Of a DNA stretch of 53,099 nucleotides, positions 27,955 to 36,967 are shown in pieces. The notes under the pieces were generated by a model. It worked only from the letters and a program-made list of their open reading frames with translations. It did not search any database and was not told where the DNA came from. The position numbers were made by a program, and so were the translations under genes. This DNA comes from Chryseosolibacter histidinae (GTDB lineage: Bacteria; Bacteroidota; Bacteroidia; Cytophagales; Cyclobacteriaceae), in contig NZ_JAHESF010000047.1 of NCBI RefSeq assembly GCF_018598225.1, positions 1-53,099 on the forward strand, written 5' to 3'. Each line of letters opens with the position of its first letter. Position 1 is the first letter of the stretch.

Positions 27955-29210
27955 GAAAACTGCATATTGTTTTAATCGCGTTGCTGTCAAGCACAGGTTG
28001 TTTTGCACAGGACTGGACCACGCTTGGCGCGGATGACCTGTTTCTGCTGGCAAGGGAGAAGGCATTCAACGGGAAACGTGAAGAGGCCCGTACCATGTTG
28101 CAGCACATTCTTCAGAAGAGTCCCGACTATCACGATGTAAGGATCCTGCTGGGCCGCACCTATGCCTGGGATGGCCAGCGCGAATCTGCCCGGAAGGAAT
28201 TTGAGGCTGTGCTGACGAAATCGCCTGATAACCTCGATGCATTCAATGCGCTCACCGACGTGGAGATGTGGGACGAGCGATATGCGCAGGCACTGATGGT
28301 GGCTGACCGGGGTCTTCGGGCCTATCCCAACGATGAAGACCTGTTGTACAAACGGGCCAGCATCCTGAACTTTCTCAAACGCCAGGAGGAAGCGTTGCTG
28401 ACGTTGAACAAACTTCTTCTCATCAACCCCGCGCATGAAAAAGGAAATACTTTATTAAAAGGCATCAACACCAGCCGAATGAAGTATGCGGCGGGCGTTT
28501 CTTACGGCGTTGATCTTTTCAATCGCACCTTTGACCCGGCGCACTATGCTTCGGCGCAGCTTTCCAGGATCAACAGCTGGGGCTCGGCCATCGCGCGTGT
28601 GAACTATGCGTATCGTTTTCAATCCCATGGTGTGCAACCTGAGATCGATCTTTATCCCCGCATTGCCAACGGCGTGTATGCTTACCTGAACTATGGGTAC
28701 TCCAGCACAGACCTTTTTCCCACACACCGCATCGGCGCGGAATTGTTCACGCGGCTGCCGGCAAATTTTGAAGCCTCCGCCGGACTCCGTCACCTGTATT
28801 TTGGCACCAACAGCAAGGTGACCATTTTTACCGGTGCCATCGGATGGTATGTGAAAGAATACTGGTTCTCCCTTCGTCCTTATATCACACCCGATGAAGA
28901 AACCGGAACTTCCGCGTCGGGATCACTCACGGTGCGGAGGTATCTTCGCGATGCCGAAACGTATGTGGGCCTCAGCGCGGGGCTGGGTTTCTCTCCGGAC
29001 CTGCGGCGCATCCAAAGCAGCAGTGGGCTCACGGGTGATGAGATCTACCTGCTTCACTCACAGCGCAGCGGTGTCACCTTCCAGAAACTGGTCAAAGATG
29101 ACCTGCTCGTCAACGCTTCTGTTGATGTTGTGCGGCAGGAGCTGATCTTCGATGCCGGAAATTATGTAGTCATCACCAGCCTCAGCGCCGGTGTGAAGAA
29201 AAAATTCTAA
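27951..29210 (+). CDS. YaiO family outer-membrane protein, TPR plus beta-barrel
   Basis: I use the ATG at 27951 because it overlaps the stop of the preceding gene and gives a signal peptide (MRKLHIVLIALLSSTGCFAQ). The 419-residue protein has N-terminal TPR-like helices (FNGKREEARTMLQHILQKSPDY, ILNFLKRQEEALLTLNKLLLINP) and a C-terminal barrel of about 12 short strands (ARVNYAYRFQSHG, YAYLNYGYSSTDLFP, ending VVITSLSAGVKKKF). TPR plus barrel is the plan of exopolysaccharide exporters such as PgaA and BcsC. The first helices are similar to the TPR tail of the upstream transferase, suggesting a shared origin. It is the last gene of the operon, convergent with the next. Confidence 0.85.
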   Translation: MRKLHIVLIALLSSTGCFAQDWTTLGADDLFLLAREKAFNGKREEARTMLQHILQKSPDYHDVRILLGRTYAWDGQRESARKEFEAVLTKSPDNLDAFNALTDVEMWDERYAQALMVADRGLRAYPNDEDLLYKRASILNFLKRQEEALLTLNKLLLINPAHEKGNTLLKGINTSRMKYAAGVSYGVDLFNRTFDPAHYASAQLSRINSWGSAIARVNYAYRFQSHGVQPEIDLYPRIANGVYAYLNYGYSSTDLFPTHRIGAELFTRLPANFEASAGLRHLYFGTNSKVTIFTGAIGWYVKEYWFSLRPYITPDEETGTSASGSLTVRRYLRDAETYVGLSAGLGFSPDLRRIQSSSGLTGDEIYLLHSQRSGVTFQKLVKDDLLVNASVDVVRQELIFDAGNYVVITSLSAGVKKKF

Positions 29211-29219
29211 ACCCGTTGA

Positions 29220-29849
29220 TCACAGGTTGTCAAGAATTCCTTTCACCAGGTTCTTCCACTGAATGTTTGAAAAGCCCAATACGGCCGTAGCAGCCACCAC
29301 GGTGTTCCTGACCTTGTCTGTAATGGCCGTGGTTTCAGTATTGGCAACTTCGTTTCTGCTGAAGACAGCGGCTGTAACTTCCCTTCCATCGCGCATTAAC
29401 ACAAAAGTACTTGTGGAGTGATCGTTCAGGAAATGCGCAACGTTTTCCCCTTGTTTTTTGGGATCGGAAGTTGGTCGTACGCGGAAGGCGACGTATTCAG
29501 CCGGTCCATCCGGAGCGCTCCTGTCTTCTATCGCTTCCACCCTTACCCAATCGTATCCGCCTCCTTCGGCATTTCCGGGACCGGGAAGATCGATCCTGAG
29601 ATGATCACCGGTTTCTACCGTACGGTCAACCTCATTTCCAAAACCGTCTGTCAGCCTGAAGACAGCTGTAACCGGTTTAGCGTATTCGTGCCAGTGATTG
29701 ATATTTACCAGCCGGTTGCGCGCAATCATGAAGAGCTTGCGTGCGTCGTTCTCATCTATAGCAACCACTGTGTGGTCGATATCCTTTTTAACCCCTTCTT
29801 TTTGATATGGGATTATTGCTTCATCTGCTGCTGTTATATGGCTCATCAT
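29220..29849 (-). CDS. Conserved-looking hypothetical protein, 209 residues
   Basis: I do not recognise this protein. It has no signal peptide. The middle has beta-strand-rich segments (AVFRLTDGFGNEV, GDHLRIDLPGPGNAEGGGYDWVRVEAIED, YVAFRVRPTSDP, TSTFVLMRDGREVTAAVFSRNEVANT). The C-terminal 30 residues are helical (NTVVAATAVLGFSNIQWKNLVKGILDNL). The opening MMSHITAADEA gives two possible starts, 29849 and 29846. It is 9 nt from the convergent yaiO-like stop and divergent from the DUF72 gene. Strong frame use and codons like its neighbours support it being real. Confidence 0.6.
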   Translation of the reverse strand: MMSHITAADEAIIPYQKEGVKKDIDHTVVAIDENDARKLFMIARNRLVNINHWHEYAKPVTAVFRLTDGFGNEVDRTVETGDHLRIDLPGPGNAEGGGYDWVRVEAIEDRSAPDGPAEYVAFRVRPTSDPKKQGENVAHFLNDHSTSTFVLMRDGREVTAAVFSRNEVANTETTAITDKVRNTVVAATAVLGFSNIQWKNLVKGILDNL

Positions 29850-29924
29850 ATTCTTTTGGAAAAAAATCCAAAACTTCGTGCCTGATTTTGGCGTTTAGGA
29901 ATAGATGTTGTGGCTGCTATAGTT

Positions 29925-30656
29925 ATGGTGCAGTGGAGAATAGGGTGTTCAGGATATCATTACGCGGAGTGGAAAGGACAATTTTATCCGCAGGATCTCG
30001 CTAAAAGCAAGTGGTTCGATTTCTATGGCCAGCATTTCAATACGGTTGAGCTCAATATGACCTTTTACCGGTTTCCAAGAGTTGAATTTCTAAAAAACTG
30101 GTATAACCGCAGCCCGGAGCATTTTCGTTTTTCAGTGAAGGCGCCGAGGGTGATCACCCATTTCAAGCGCATGCGTGAGGCGCAACGTTACCTGCTGGAT
30201 TTTTACGAGGTGGTACGGCAAGGTCTTCATGATAAGCTCGGCCCTATCCTTTTTCAGTTCCCGGCTTCTTTCAAGTTTGATGACGACAACCTCGACAGAA
30301 TCGTGAAGCTGCTCGATCCTGCTTTCAATAATGTGGTGGAATTTCGCGATGTCTCGTGGTGGCAACAAAAAGTCTACGATGCATTGAGTAGTCATGGCAT
30401 CACCTTCGCAGCCATGAGCCACCCAACATTATCAGACGGCGTGGTGAAGACCACCGATACGGTCTACTACCGGTTTCACGGTGTGCCTCATTTGTATACT
30501 TCACGATATGAGCTTCAAAAACTGGAGCAGGTAGCTCAGGAGGTTCAGCAGATGGAAGGTGTAACCCAGGCGTACATCTATTTTAACAACACTGCCGAAG
30601 GCGCGGCCATTGTGAATGCCCGCGAGTTTCAGGAGATCAGCGAACTGGTTCATTAA
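29925..30656 (+). CDS. DUF72 family protein (YecE-like TIM barrel)
   Basis: This 243-residue protein begins with the family opening WRIGCSGYHYAEWKGQFYPQDL and contains YGQHFNTVELNMTFYRFP, SVKAPRVITHFKRM, LGPILFQFPASF, VVEFRDVSWW and the closing YIYFNNTAEGAAIVNA. All are standard DUF72 strand ends. I choose the ATG at 29925; a GTG 15 nt upstream is possible. The family has no settled biochemical role. It stands alone between a divergent gene and a 337-bp gene-free region. Confidence 0.93.
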   Translation: MVQWRIGCSGYHYAEWKGQFYPQDLAKSKWFDFYGQHFNTVELNMTFYRFPRVEFLKNWYNRSPEHFRFSVKAPRVITHFKRMREAQRYLLDFYEVVRQGLHDKLGPILFQFPASFKFDDDNLDRIVKLLDPAFNNVVEFRDVSWWQQKVYDALSSHGITFAAMSHPTLSDGVVKTTDTVYYRFHGVPHLYTSRYELQKLEQVAQEVQQMEGVTQAYIYFNNTAEGAAIVNAREFQEISELVH

Positions 30657-30680
30657 CGATCGATACCCCATAAAAAAAAG

Positions 30681-30709
30681 GAACGTTCCGGACACTGCCC
30701 GGAACGTTC
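30681..30709 (-). terminator. Hairpin with T8 on the minus strand
   Basis: An 11-bp perfect stem (GAACGTTCCGG / CCGGAACGTTC) with a 7-nt loop is followed on the minus strand by CCTTTTTTTTA. This is the layout of an intrinsic terminator for transcription from the clpB side. It could also protect the DUF72 mRNA end. Confidence 0.55.
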
Positions 30710-30929
30710 AAACCAAACCCCTCAAACCAACACATCCCCCGAGGGATCGGGGGAATCACCAATCCTTAAACCTAGGTATATAACACAATGCCAACCTGGA
30801 AGGTTCTGGAAAAAATAACTTTTAATGGTATTAATTCCAGACTAATCAATGGTGATGTACTAACGCCGTTTCACTTATGGCTGCCGCAAGAAAAAAGCGA
30901 AACAGTTATTGCACAATTCCTCATAAAAG

Positions 30930-30954
30930 AAGAGGACATTCATCATGTCCTCTT
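30930..30954 (-). terminator. Probable clpB terminator hairpin
   Basis: A 10-bp stem (AAGAGGACAT / ATGTCCTCTT, loop of 5 nt) lies 40 nt after the clpB stop and is followed on the minus strand by CTTTTATG. The uridine run is short, so efficiency is uncertain. Confidence 0.5.
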
Positions 30955-30993
30955 ATCATCTATATATACAGATCCCTGAAAAGGAATCCGGAT

Positions 30994-33612
30994 TTAAGTC
31001 AGCACTTCCAGATCGTTCACATTCTCGAAGATGAACTCGTTTTCATTCCGCACGTCGACAAAGATCACGGAATCCTTATGCACTTTACCAGCAAGGATCT
31101 GCTTCGACAGCTCGTTGAGGATCTCGCGCTGCAACACCCGCTTCAGCGGCCGTGCGCCAAACTGTGGATCGTATCCCAGCACCGCGAGCCGTTCTTTGGC
31201 ACTGTCTGAAAGCTCCAGCTTCACACCGGCTTCTTCCAGCCGCTTCCGGATCAGGTCTACCTGTATGTCTACGATCTTCCGCGTGTCTTTGCGGCTCAGT
31301 GGACGGAACATGATGATCTCATCGATCCGGTTCACAAACTCGGGCCTCACCGTTTTCCGCAGCAGAGCAGTCACTTCTTCTTTCGTCTCATCCAGCACAT
31401 CGAAGTAATTCGCGTCAGTGATCTTTTCAAAGTTTTCCTGGATAATGGACGAGCCGATGTTGGTGGTCATGATCACAATGGTATTCTTGAAGTTGGCGAC
31501 ACGTCCTTTGTTGTCGGTCAATCGCCCGTCGTCAAGTACCTGCAGCAGAATGTTGAACACATCCGGGTGTGCTTTTTCGATCTCATCCAGCAACACAACT
31601 GAGTATGGTTTCCTGCGCACAGCTTCCGTCAGTTGACCGCCTTCGTCATATCCCACATAACCGGGCGGTGCACCGATAAGCCGGCTCACGCTGTGACGCT
31701 CCTGGTATTCGCTCATGTCGATGCGTACCATGGCATTCTCGTCGTTGAACAGGTATTCGGCCAACGCCTTCGACAACTCTGTCTTACCCACGCCGGTGGT
31801 TCCCATGAATATAAAAGAACCGATGGGACGTTTCGGGTCCTGAAGACCGGCGCGGCTTCGTCTCACCGCATCGCTGAGCAAACGGATCGCTTCTTCCTGT
31901 CCTGCAACGCGGCGGCTAAGCTCATCTTCAAGGTGAAGCAACTTTTCGCGTTCGCTTTGCAACATCCTGGATACGGGTATGCCTGTCCATTTTGCTACTA
32001 CTTCGGCGATGTCTTCGCTGTCCACTTCTTCTTTCAGCAACGAGTGCTCGCCCTGCATGGCTTTCATCTTGGTGTTGAATTCATTGAGGCGTTTCTCCGC
32101 TTCAACGATCTTACCATAACGGATCTCCGCTACCTTGCCAAAGTCGCCCGCTTTTTCGGCCTGTTCTGCTTCGAACTTCAGCTTGTCTATATTTTCTTTT
32201 TCGCGCTGGATGCCGTGCACCACTTCCTTCTCGCTTTCCCATTTCGCCTTCAGCGAGTTTCGTTGTTCTGAAAGCTCGGCGATCTCTTTGCTCAGATAAG
32301 CTTCCTGATCTTTGTCCTTCTCCCGGCGGATGGCTTCACGTTCGATCTCCAGCTGCATGATCCTGCGGTTGAGCTCGTCCAGCTCTTCCGGCAGCGAGTC
32401 CATCTCGAGCCTGAGCTTTGCCGCGGCTTCATCCATCAGGTCGATGGCCTTGTCTGGCAGAAACCGGTCAGAGATATAACGGCTCGACAGCTCTACAGCG
32501 GAGATCACGGCGTTGTCTTTGATCCTCACACCGTGGTGCAGCTCATATTTTTCCTTGATCCCGCGAAGGATGGAAATGGAGTCTTCAACGGAAGGCTCGT
32601 CCACCATCACTGACTGGAACCTGCGCTCTAATGCTTTATCTTTCTCAATGTATTTCTGATACTCCTTCAAAGTGGTTGCTCCGATCGCGTGAAGCTCACC
32701 ACGGGCCAGGGCTGGTTTCAGAAGGTTGGCAGCATCCATGGCACCTTCGCCACCGCCACCGGCGCCGATCAGCGTATGGATCTCGTCAATGAAGAGGATG
32801 ATCTGTCCGTTCGAGTCGGTCACTTCCTTGATCACCGCTTTCAGACGCTCTTCAAATTCTCCTTTATATTTCGCACCTGCCACCAGCAAACCCATGTCGA
32901 GCGACACGAGGACCTTGTCTTTCAGGTTCTCGGGAACGTCGCCGTCAACGATGCGCTGTGCCAACCCTTCAACGATGGCGGTTTTACCCACACCGGGTTC
33001 ACCCAGCAGGATGGGATTATTTTTGGTACGACGCGAAAGGATCTGCAGCACGCGCCTGATCTCTTCGTCGCGCCCGATCACCGGATCGATCTTTCCTTTT
33101 TTGGCCAGATCGTTCAGATTCTTCGAATACCGCTCCAGTGATTTGTACTTGGCTTCGGCATTCTGGTCGGTAACGGAAGATCCGCCCCGCAGCTCTTTGA
33201 TAGCTTTGATGAGACCAGCCCTTTCAAAGCCTGTATCTTTCATGATAGCGGATACTTTATCTTTGGTGTTGAGCAACGCCAACAGCAGATGCTCCACGGC
33301 GATATATTCGTCCTTGAATTCGCGTAATTCTTTTTCAGCCTGCTGCAGCACCGTATTGGTGGCAGAGGAGAGGTAGGGCTGCTGCCCTGAAACGCGCGGA
33401 TACCCGTGTAAAATTTCACCGAGCTTGGTATCAAGCACAGTTTTATTGACGTTCAGTTTTTTGATCAGGTATGTAGTAACGTTCTCGTCCGTTTCAAGGA
33501 TCGCCTTCAGCAAGTGTCCGGGCTCGATGGCCTGCTGCTGATTGCCCATGGCGATCTCAGCCGACTTTTGGAGAGCCTCCTGCGATTTGATCGTGAATTT
33601 TTCGAAGTTCAT
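30994..33612 (-). CDS. clpB: ATP-dependent chaperone ClpB
   Basis: This 872-residue AAA+ disaggregase matches full-length ClpB. It has an N-terminal Clp repeat domain, a first ATPase with [13 protein letters not shown] (about residue 205), the long M-domain coiled coil (about 410-530) that talks to DnaK, and a second ATPase with [17 protein letters not shown] (about 605) and [16 protein letters not shown]. It works in the cytoplasm, pulling proteins out of aggregates with the DnaK system. It is transcribed alone, divergent from the glycogen synthase. I see no CIRCE element upstream. Confidence 0.98.
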   Translation of the reverse strand: MNFEKFTIKSQEALQKSAEIAMGNQQQAIEPGHLLKAILETDENVTTYLIKKLNVNKTVLDTKLGEILHGYPRVSGQQPYLSSATNTVLQQAEKELREFKDEYIAVEHLLLALLNTKDKVSAIMKDTGFERAGLIKAIKELRGGSSVTDQNAEAKYKSLERYSKNLNDLAKKGKIDPVIGRDEEIRRVLQILSRRTKNNPILLGEPGVGKTAIVEGLAQRIVDGDVPENLKDKVLVSLDMGLLVAGAKYKGEFEERLKAVIKEVTDSNGQIILFIDEIHTLIGAGGGGEGAMDAANLLKPALARGELHAIGATTLKEYQKYIEKDKALERRFQSVMVDEPSVEDSISILRGIKEKYELHHGVRIKDNAVISAVELSSRYISDRFLPDKAIDLMDEAAAKLRLEMDSLPEELDELNRRIMQLEIEREAIRREKDKDQEAYLSKEIAELSEQRNSLKAKWESEKEVVHGIQREKENIDKLKFEAEQAEKAGDFGKVAEIRYGKIVEAEKRLNEFNTKMKAMQGEHSLLKEEVDSEDIAEVVAKWTGIPVSRMLQSEREKLLHLEDELSRRVAGQEEAIRLLSDAVRRSRAGLQDPKRPIGSFIFMGTTGVGKTELSKALAEYLFNDENAMVRIDMSEYQERHSVSRLIGAPPGYVGYDEGGQLTEAVRRKPYSVVLLDEIEKAHPDVFNILLQVLDDGRLTDNKGRVANFKNTIVIMTTNIGSSIIQENFEKITDANYFDVLDETKEEVTALLRKTVRPEFVNRIDEIIMFRPLSRKDTRKIVDIQVDLIRKRLEEAGVKLELSDSAKERLAVLGYDPQFGARPLKRVLQREILNELSKQILAGKVHKDSVIFVDVRNENEFIFENVNDLEVLT

Positions 33613-33737
33613 AGTTTCAATTCTCCGTTCCCTCTGATCAAAATGTAATCCATCAAATTTCCTCAGGCGTTTTTCAGAAACTTTGGCATTTAAATAATAG
33701 CTTTAGTAAGCATAAAGTGGCCAATTTGGCCTGGATC

Positions 33738-35609
33738 ATGTCAAAAAGAACTGCTTCGACCTCCGAATTTTTGCCGGAAGCACGCCTGCTCGAGGTCGCC
33801 TGGGAAGTATGCAACCAGGTAGGTGGCATTTATACCGTTATCAGAACCAAGGTGCCTGCAGCAATGCGGTATTGGGGTGCCGGACGTTACTGTCTTGTGG
33901 GGCCTTATTTACACAATAACATTGCTGCCGAGCTCGAGCCCATGGATGATGTGCAGGATATTTTCGGGCAAGCTGCCGCTGCTTTAAAAAAACGCGGATA
34001 TCACGTGCAATATGCCGAATGGCTGGTGACCGGTAAGCCAAGGGTTGTGCTGCTGAATCCCAGCTCCGTTGATGAGAAGGCGATCAATGTTGTAAAGTAC
34101 CTGCTGTGGAAAAACCATGGCATTCATATTCCACCTGATAACCCGCTGGTGAACCAGGCTGTGGCGTTCGGTTTCCTTACCAAGCTGTTCGTGGATGAGC
34201 TGGTAAGGCTGGGCGGCAGCGAAGGCAAGCTGCTGGCACATTTTCATGAGTGGATGGCCGGTTTGCCGATACTGGATATCAAGCGCGAAGGCCTGCCGGT
34301 AAAAACGATCTTCACCACACACGCCACACAGCTCGGAAGGCACCTGGCCATCAACTCACCGATGTTCTATGCGCATCTTCCTTTTTTTAACCGCGAAGAA
34401 GAAGCGAAGAAATTCGGGATCGAGGCGGAAGCCACCATCGAATATGCTTGTGCCCAATCATCGGATTTTTTTACAACCGTGAGCGAGGTTACGGCCAGGG
34501 AATGCAAGCATCTGCTGAAGCGGAAACCCGATGCGGTGTTGCCGAACGGCCTGAACATAGAACGTTTCGAAACGTTGTACGAATTTCAGAACCTGCACTC
34601 AAAATATAAAGAGCAGATCCACCGGTTTGTGATGGGACACTTCTTTCCGGCTTACGCCTTTGACCTCGACAAGACCATGTACTTTTTTACGTCGGGCCGC
34701 TTTGAGTTCAAGAACAAAGGTTTTGACCTTACGGTGGAAGCACTGGCGCACCTTAACGAACAACTGAAGAAAGAGCAGGCAGACCTCACCGTGGTAATGT
34801 TCTTTGTCAGCAAACGGAACTTCTACAGCATTCAGCCCGAAGTGTTGCATTCGCGCGCGGTGCTGGACGAGATCCGCCAGACCTGCGATGCCATTCAGCG
34901 GCAGATCGGCAAGCGCCTGTTCCATGAAAGCACCATGCGGGATGATCACCACCTGCCCAACCTCAACGACTTTGTTGACGAGTACTGGAAGCTGCGCTAC
35001 CGGCGAACAGTACAATCGTGGCAAACCAACAAGCTGCCATTGCTGGTAACGCACAGGCTTGTGGATGAGCAACAAGACGAGATCCTCAATATCCTGGCGG
35101 AAAAAAAACTGCGCAATGAAAAAGAAGACCGGGTGAAGATCGTGTACCATCCTGATTTCATCACGTCTTCCAACCCGCTGTTCGGCATGGATTATATCGA
35201 ATTTGTACGCGGCTGTAACCTGGGCATCTTTCCCAGCTACTATGAACCCTGGGGATATACGCCGCTGGAATGTATGGCCTGCGGAATACCTTCTGTTACC
35301 AGCGATCTTTCAGGCTTCGGCGATTACCTGCTTCATCATTTTCCTGACCATGAAAAGAACGGCATGTACGTGGTGGAGCGGGGCAAAAGAAGCGTTGACT
35401 GGAGCGCGAAACAGCTTGCCGGTTTTTTACACAAATTCCTGCAGCAGGGCCTCAAGGAGCGCATCATGCAACGCAACAACGTAGAGAACTATTCGGCTGC
35501 ATTCGACTGGGAGAACCTGATTCAGCCTTACAATGCCGTGTATGAAAAAGCGATCGCCATGTTTCCGGGAGACCAGGTGGTTGCTATGCAGGAACCGGTG
35601 GTGGGGTGA
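33738..35609 (+). CDS. Glycogen synthase, eukaryotic-type (GT3)
   Basis: This 623-residue enzyme makes alpha-1,4-glucan from UDP- or ADP-glucose. Family GT3 signatures are clear: LLEVAWEVCNQVGGIYTVIRTK at the N-terminus, AHFHEWMAGLPIL, TTHATQLGRHLA, YFFTSGRFEFKNKGFDL, and the catalytic SYYEPWGYTPLECMACGIPSVTSDLSGFG with its two glutamates near residue 510. This animal/fungal-like type is widespread in Bacteroidota, unlike the GlgA (GT5) of enterobacteria. I start at the ATG at 33738; a GTG 21 nt upstream is possible. It is monocistronic and ends 1 nt before a heptad repeat arm. Confidence 0.93.
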   Translation: MSKRTASTSEFLPEARLLEVAWEVCNQVGGIYTVIRTKVPAAMRYWGAGRYCLVGPYLHNNIAAELEPMDDVQDIFGQAAAALKKRGYHVQYAEWLVTGKPRVVLLNPSSVDEKAINVVKYLLWKNHGIHIPPDNPLVNQAVAFGFLTKLFVDELVRLGGSEGKLLAHFHEWMAGLPILDIKREGLPVKTIFTTHATQLGRHLAINSPMFYAHLPFFNREEEAKKFGIEAEATIEYACAQSSDFFTTVSEVTARECKHLLKRKPDAVLPNGLNIERFETLYEFQNLHSKYKEQIHRFVMGHFFPAYAFDLDKTMYFFTSGRFEFKNKGFDLTVEALAHLNEQLKKEQADLTVVMFFVSKRNFYSIQPEVLHSRAVLDEIRQTCDAIQRQIGKRLFHESTMRDDHHLPNLNDFVDEYWKLRYRRTVQSWQTNKLPLLVTHRLVDEQQDEILNILAEKKLRNEKEDRVKIVYHPDFITSSNPLFGMDYIEFVRGCNLGIFPSYYEPWGYTPLECMACGIPSVTSDLSGFGDYLLHHFPDHEKNGMYVVERGKRSVDWSAKQLAGFLHKFLQQGLKERIMQRNNVENYSAAFDWENLIQPYNAVYEKAIAMFPGDQVVAMQEPVVG

Positions 35610-35610
35610 T

Positions 35611-35757
35611 GGTTGCCGGTTGCCAGTTACCGGATAGCCGGTTCAGTGATGTGTTGTGATGAGATCATTTTTCTGAATAACAGAAAGTGAATTGAAACAC
35701 AGCAGTGAAAGCCGTGACCATCTCAACCGGCCAGCTGGCAACCGGCAACTGGCAACT
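35611..35757. repeat. Heptad-arm inverted repeat, RGTTRCC family, site 1
   Basis: The left arm (35611-35643) is GGTTGCC/GGTTGCC/AGTTACC/GGATAGC/CGGTT. The right arm (35725-35757) is AACCGGCCAG, then CTGGCAA/CCGGCAA/CTGGCAA/CT. The spacer is about 81 bp. It fills the gap between the convergent glycogen synthase and redoxin genes, with the left arm starting 2 nt past a stop codon. Confidence 0.8.
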
Positions 35758-35762
35758 AATCT

Positions 35763-36338
35763 TTACTTCTTTCGCAGGTTGCATCCAACAGGCCGCACTT
35801 CCGGCGTTTCAATCTTCTGATTCGTGAGCATGATGTCTATGGCGTCGCGCAGATAGTTGTGGCGGACGTCGGCTTCTACCTGGGCATTGTCGTCTATGGC
35901 GCCGCGGTATACTACCGTGAACTTGCCATTGTTATTTTTTAGCAAAAAGGCTTCAGGACTTTTACGCACATCGAGCGCAGTCACCAGGGTCTGGTCTTTG
36001 TCGGCGAGGTAGGGCATGCTGAGGTTGAGCTGCTTTGCTTTCTTCGCCATGTTCTCTTTTGATTCTTCCGGATCGGGATGCGCGTTCACCAGCAGCACCG
36101 GAACACGATCCTGGTAAGCTTGTGAAAGTTTGGCGACGCGGTTGCGGTAATATTCATCGTAAGGGCAGGCGTTGCTGGTGAAAATGATCACCATGCCTGC
36201 GCATGAAGGAAAGTTCTCCGGTGAAACAGGCTGATCGTTCAACACATTCACGAGGCTGAAATTGCTTACTTGTTGGGAGAAGGCATTGAAACCAATCAGA
36301 CAGGCAAGCAGCAGAAATACTTTTTTCATATCGATCAT
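35763..36338 (-). CDS. Exported thioredoxin-fold protein (AhpC/TSA-like)
   Basis: This 191-residue protein has a signal peptide (KKVFLLLACLIGFNAFSQQ) and a redoxin fold with TSNACPYDEYYRNRVAKLSQAY. Only one cysteine of the usual pair is present (NACPYD in place of CxxC). It keeps LLVNAHPDPEESKENM, DVRKSPEAFLL (cis-proline) and FTVVYRGAIDD, as in peroxiredoxin-like proteins. A second Cys occurs in the C-terminal PVGCNLRKK tail and could be the resolving thiol. The ATG at 36338 overlaps the PPTase stop (ATGA); the ATG at 36329 is also possible. Confidence 0.82.
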   Translation of the reverse strand: MIDMKKVFLLLACLIGFNAFSQQVSNFSLVNVLNDQPVSPENFPSCAGMVIIFTSNACPYDEYYRNRVAKLSQAYQDRVPVLLVNAHPDPEESKENMAKKAKQLNLSMPYLADKDQTLVTALDVRKSPEAFLLKNNNGKFTVVYRGAIDDNAQVEADVRHNYLRDAIDIMLTNQKIETPEVRPVGCNLRKK

Positions 36339-36949
36339 TTGTTTAGCACAACCACAAAATCATCATGCACGCGGTATTGTAAAGGTATTGCCGTTTCATA
36401 GTTATTGACAATTATTCTGCCAATTAATTCCCCCTGCTTTTCCCTTGAAAACGGGCTGATAATGAGGTTTTTGGCGAAAACAAGATCTTTTTTCCCATGG
36501 ATCTTCACCAGCGCTTCTTTGGCCGACCAGTAAATGCAGTGTTTCACCATATCATCGCCTGCATCTGCGAGCTCGGCCGGGGCCAGCACGCGAGGGGCGA
36601 CCTTGAACAGCTTCTCTTTGGGTTGTTCGAGGTCGATGCCTACCGATCTTTGACGATCGATGACGGCGGCCACGTAAGGATAGGAGTGGCTCAGCGAGAT
36701 CTGGAAGTTGTGACCTGCGGGATATGGTTTTCCGAATTCATCTTTCGTGAGCCCGAGAAAAGGTTCTCCCCAGTTGTTCAGCAGTGCTTTGATCAGCGCT
36801 CTTCCGGCGAGGAACTCCAACCGTTTGAGATTGCTGGTGATGTGGCCGGGAACTTGTTCATGGGGGGCAACGCGGGCGGCAAGTGTTGACTCGCTTTCAT
36901 TTATTTTCCAGATCGCCCAGGCTGCGTTTGATCCATTGTATAAATCCAT
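36335..36949 (-). CDS. 4'-phosphopantetheinyl transferase (Sfp type)
   Basis: This 204-residue enzyme moves phosphopantetheine from CoA to a serine of acyl- or peptidyl-carrier proteins. The magnesium and CoA motifs VGIDLEQP and IYWSAKEALVKIHGKKDL (WxxKEAxxK) are present, and ISLSHSYPYVAAVI carries the usual S-H-S. The ATG at 36949 is preferred because the longer start would be a TTG overlapping the divergent WD40 gene. It is co-transcribed with the redoxin downstream (4-nt overlap). Confidence 0.92.
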   Translation of the reverse strand: MDLYNGSNAAWAIWKINESESTLAARVAPHEQVPGHITSNLKRLEFLAGRALIKALLNNWGEPFLGLTKDEFGKPYPAGHNFQISLSHSYPYVAAVIDRQRSVGIDLEQPKEKLFKVAPRVLAPAELADAGDDMVKHCIYWSAKEALVKIHGKKDLVFAKNLIISPFSREKQGELIGRIIVNNYETAIPLQYRVHDDFVVVLNK

Positions 36950-36967
36950 AACTTTCGGAAAGTTATG
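36947..36967. promoter_or_regulatory. Palindrome joining two divergent start codons
   Basis: CATAACTTT-CGG-AAAGTTATG is a perfect 9-bp inverted repeat. Its outer triplets are exactly the two divergent start codons (PPTase at 36949 minus, WD40 protein at 36965 plus). Only 15 bp separate the genes, so promoters must lie inside the opposite coding regions and the two 5' untranslated regions overlap. Confidence 0.6.

Larger units (their letters stand above)
30657..30993. other. 337-bp gene-free region with three hairpins
   Basis: This region between the convergent DUF72 and clpB genes holds three perfect stems and no credible gene. Stem 1 (30681-30709) is GAACGTTCCGG with loop ACACTGC, preceded on this strand by A8, so it resembles a terminator for minus-strand transcripts. 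Stem 2 (30735-30754) is TCCCCCGA/TCGGGGGA with loop GGGA. Stem 3 (30930-30954) is near clpB. The 63-codon frame at 30788-30979 runs through stem 3. Confidence 0.6.

Noticed and set aside
30788-30979. 63-codon plus-strand frame between DUF72 and clpB
   Set aside because: It runs through the terminator-like hairpin at 30930-30954, has no recognisable motif and no ribosome binding site.
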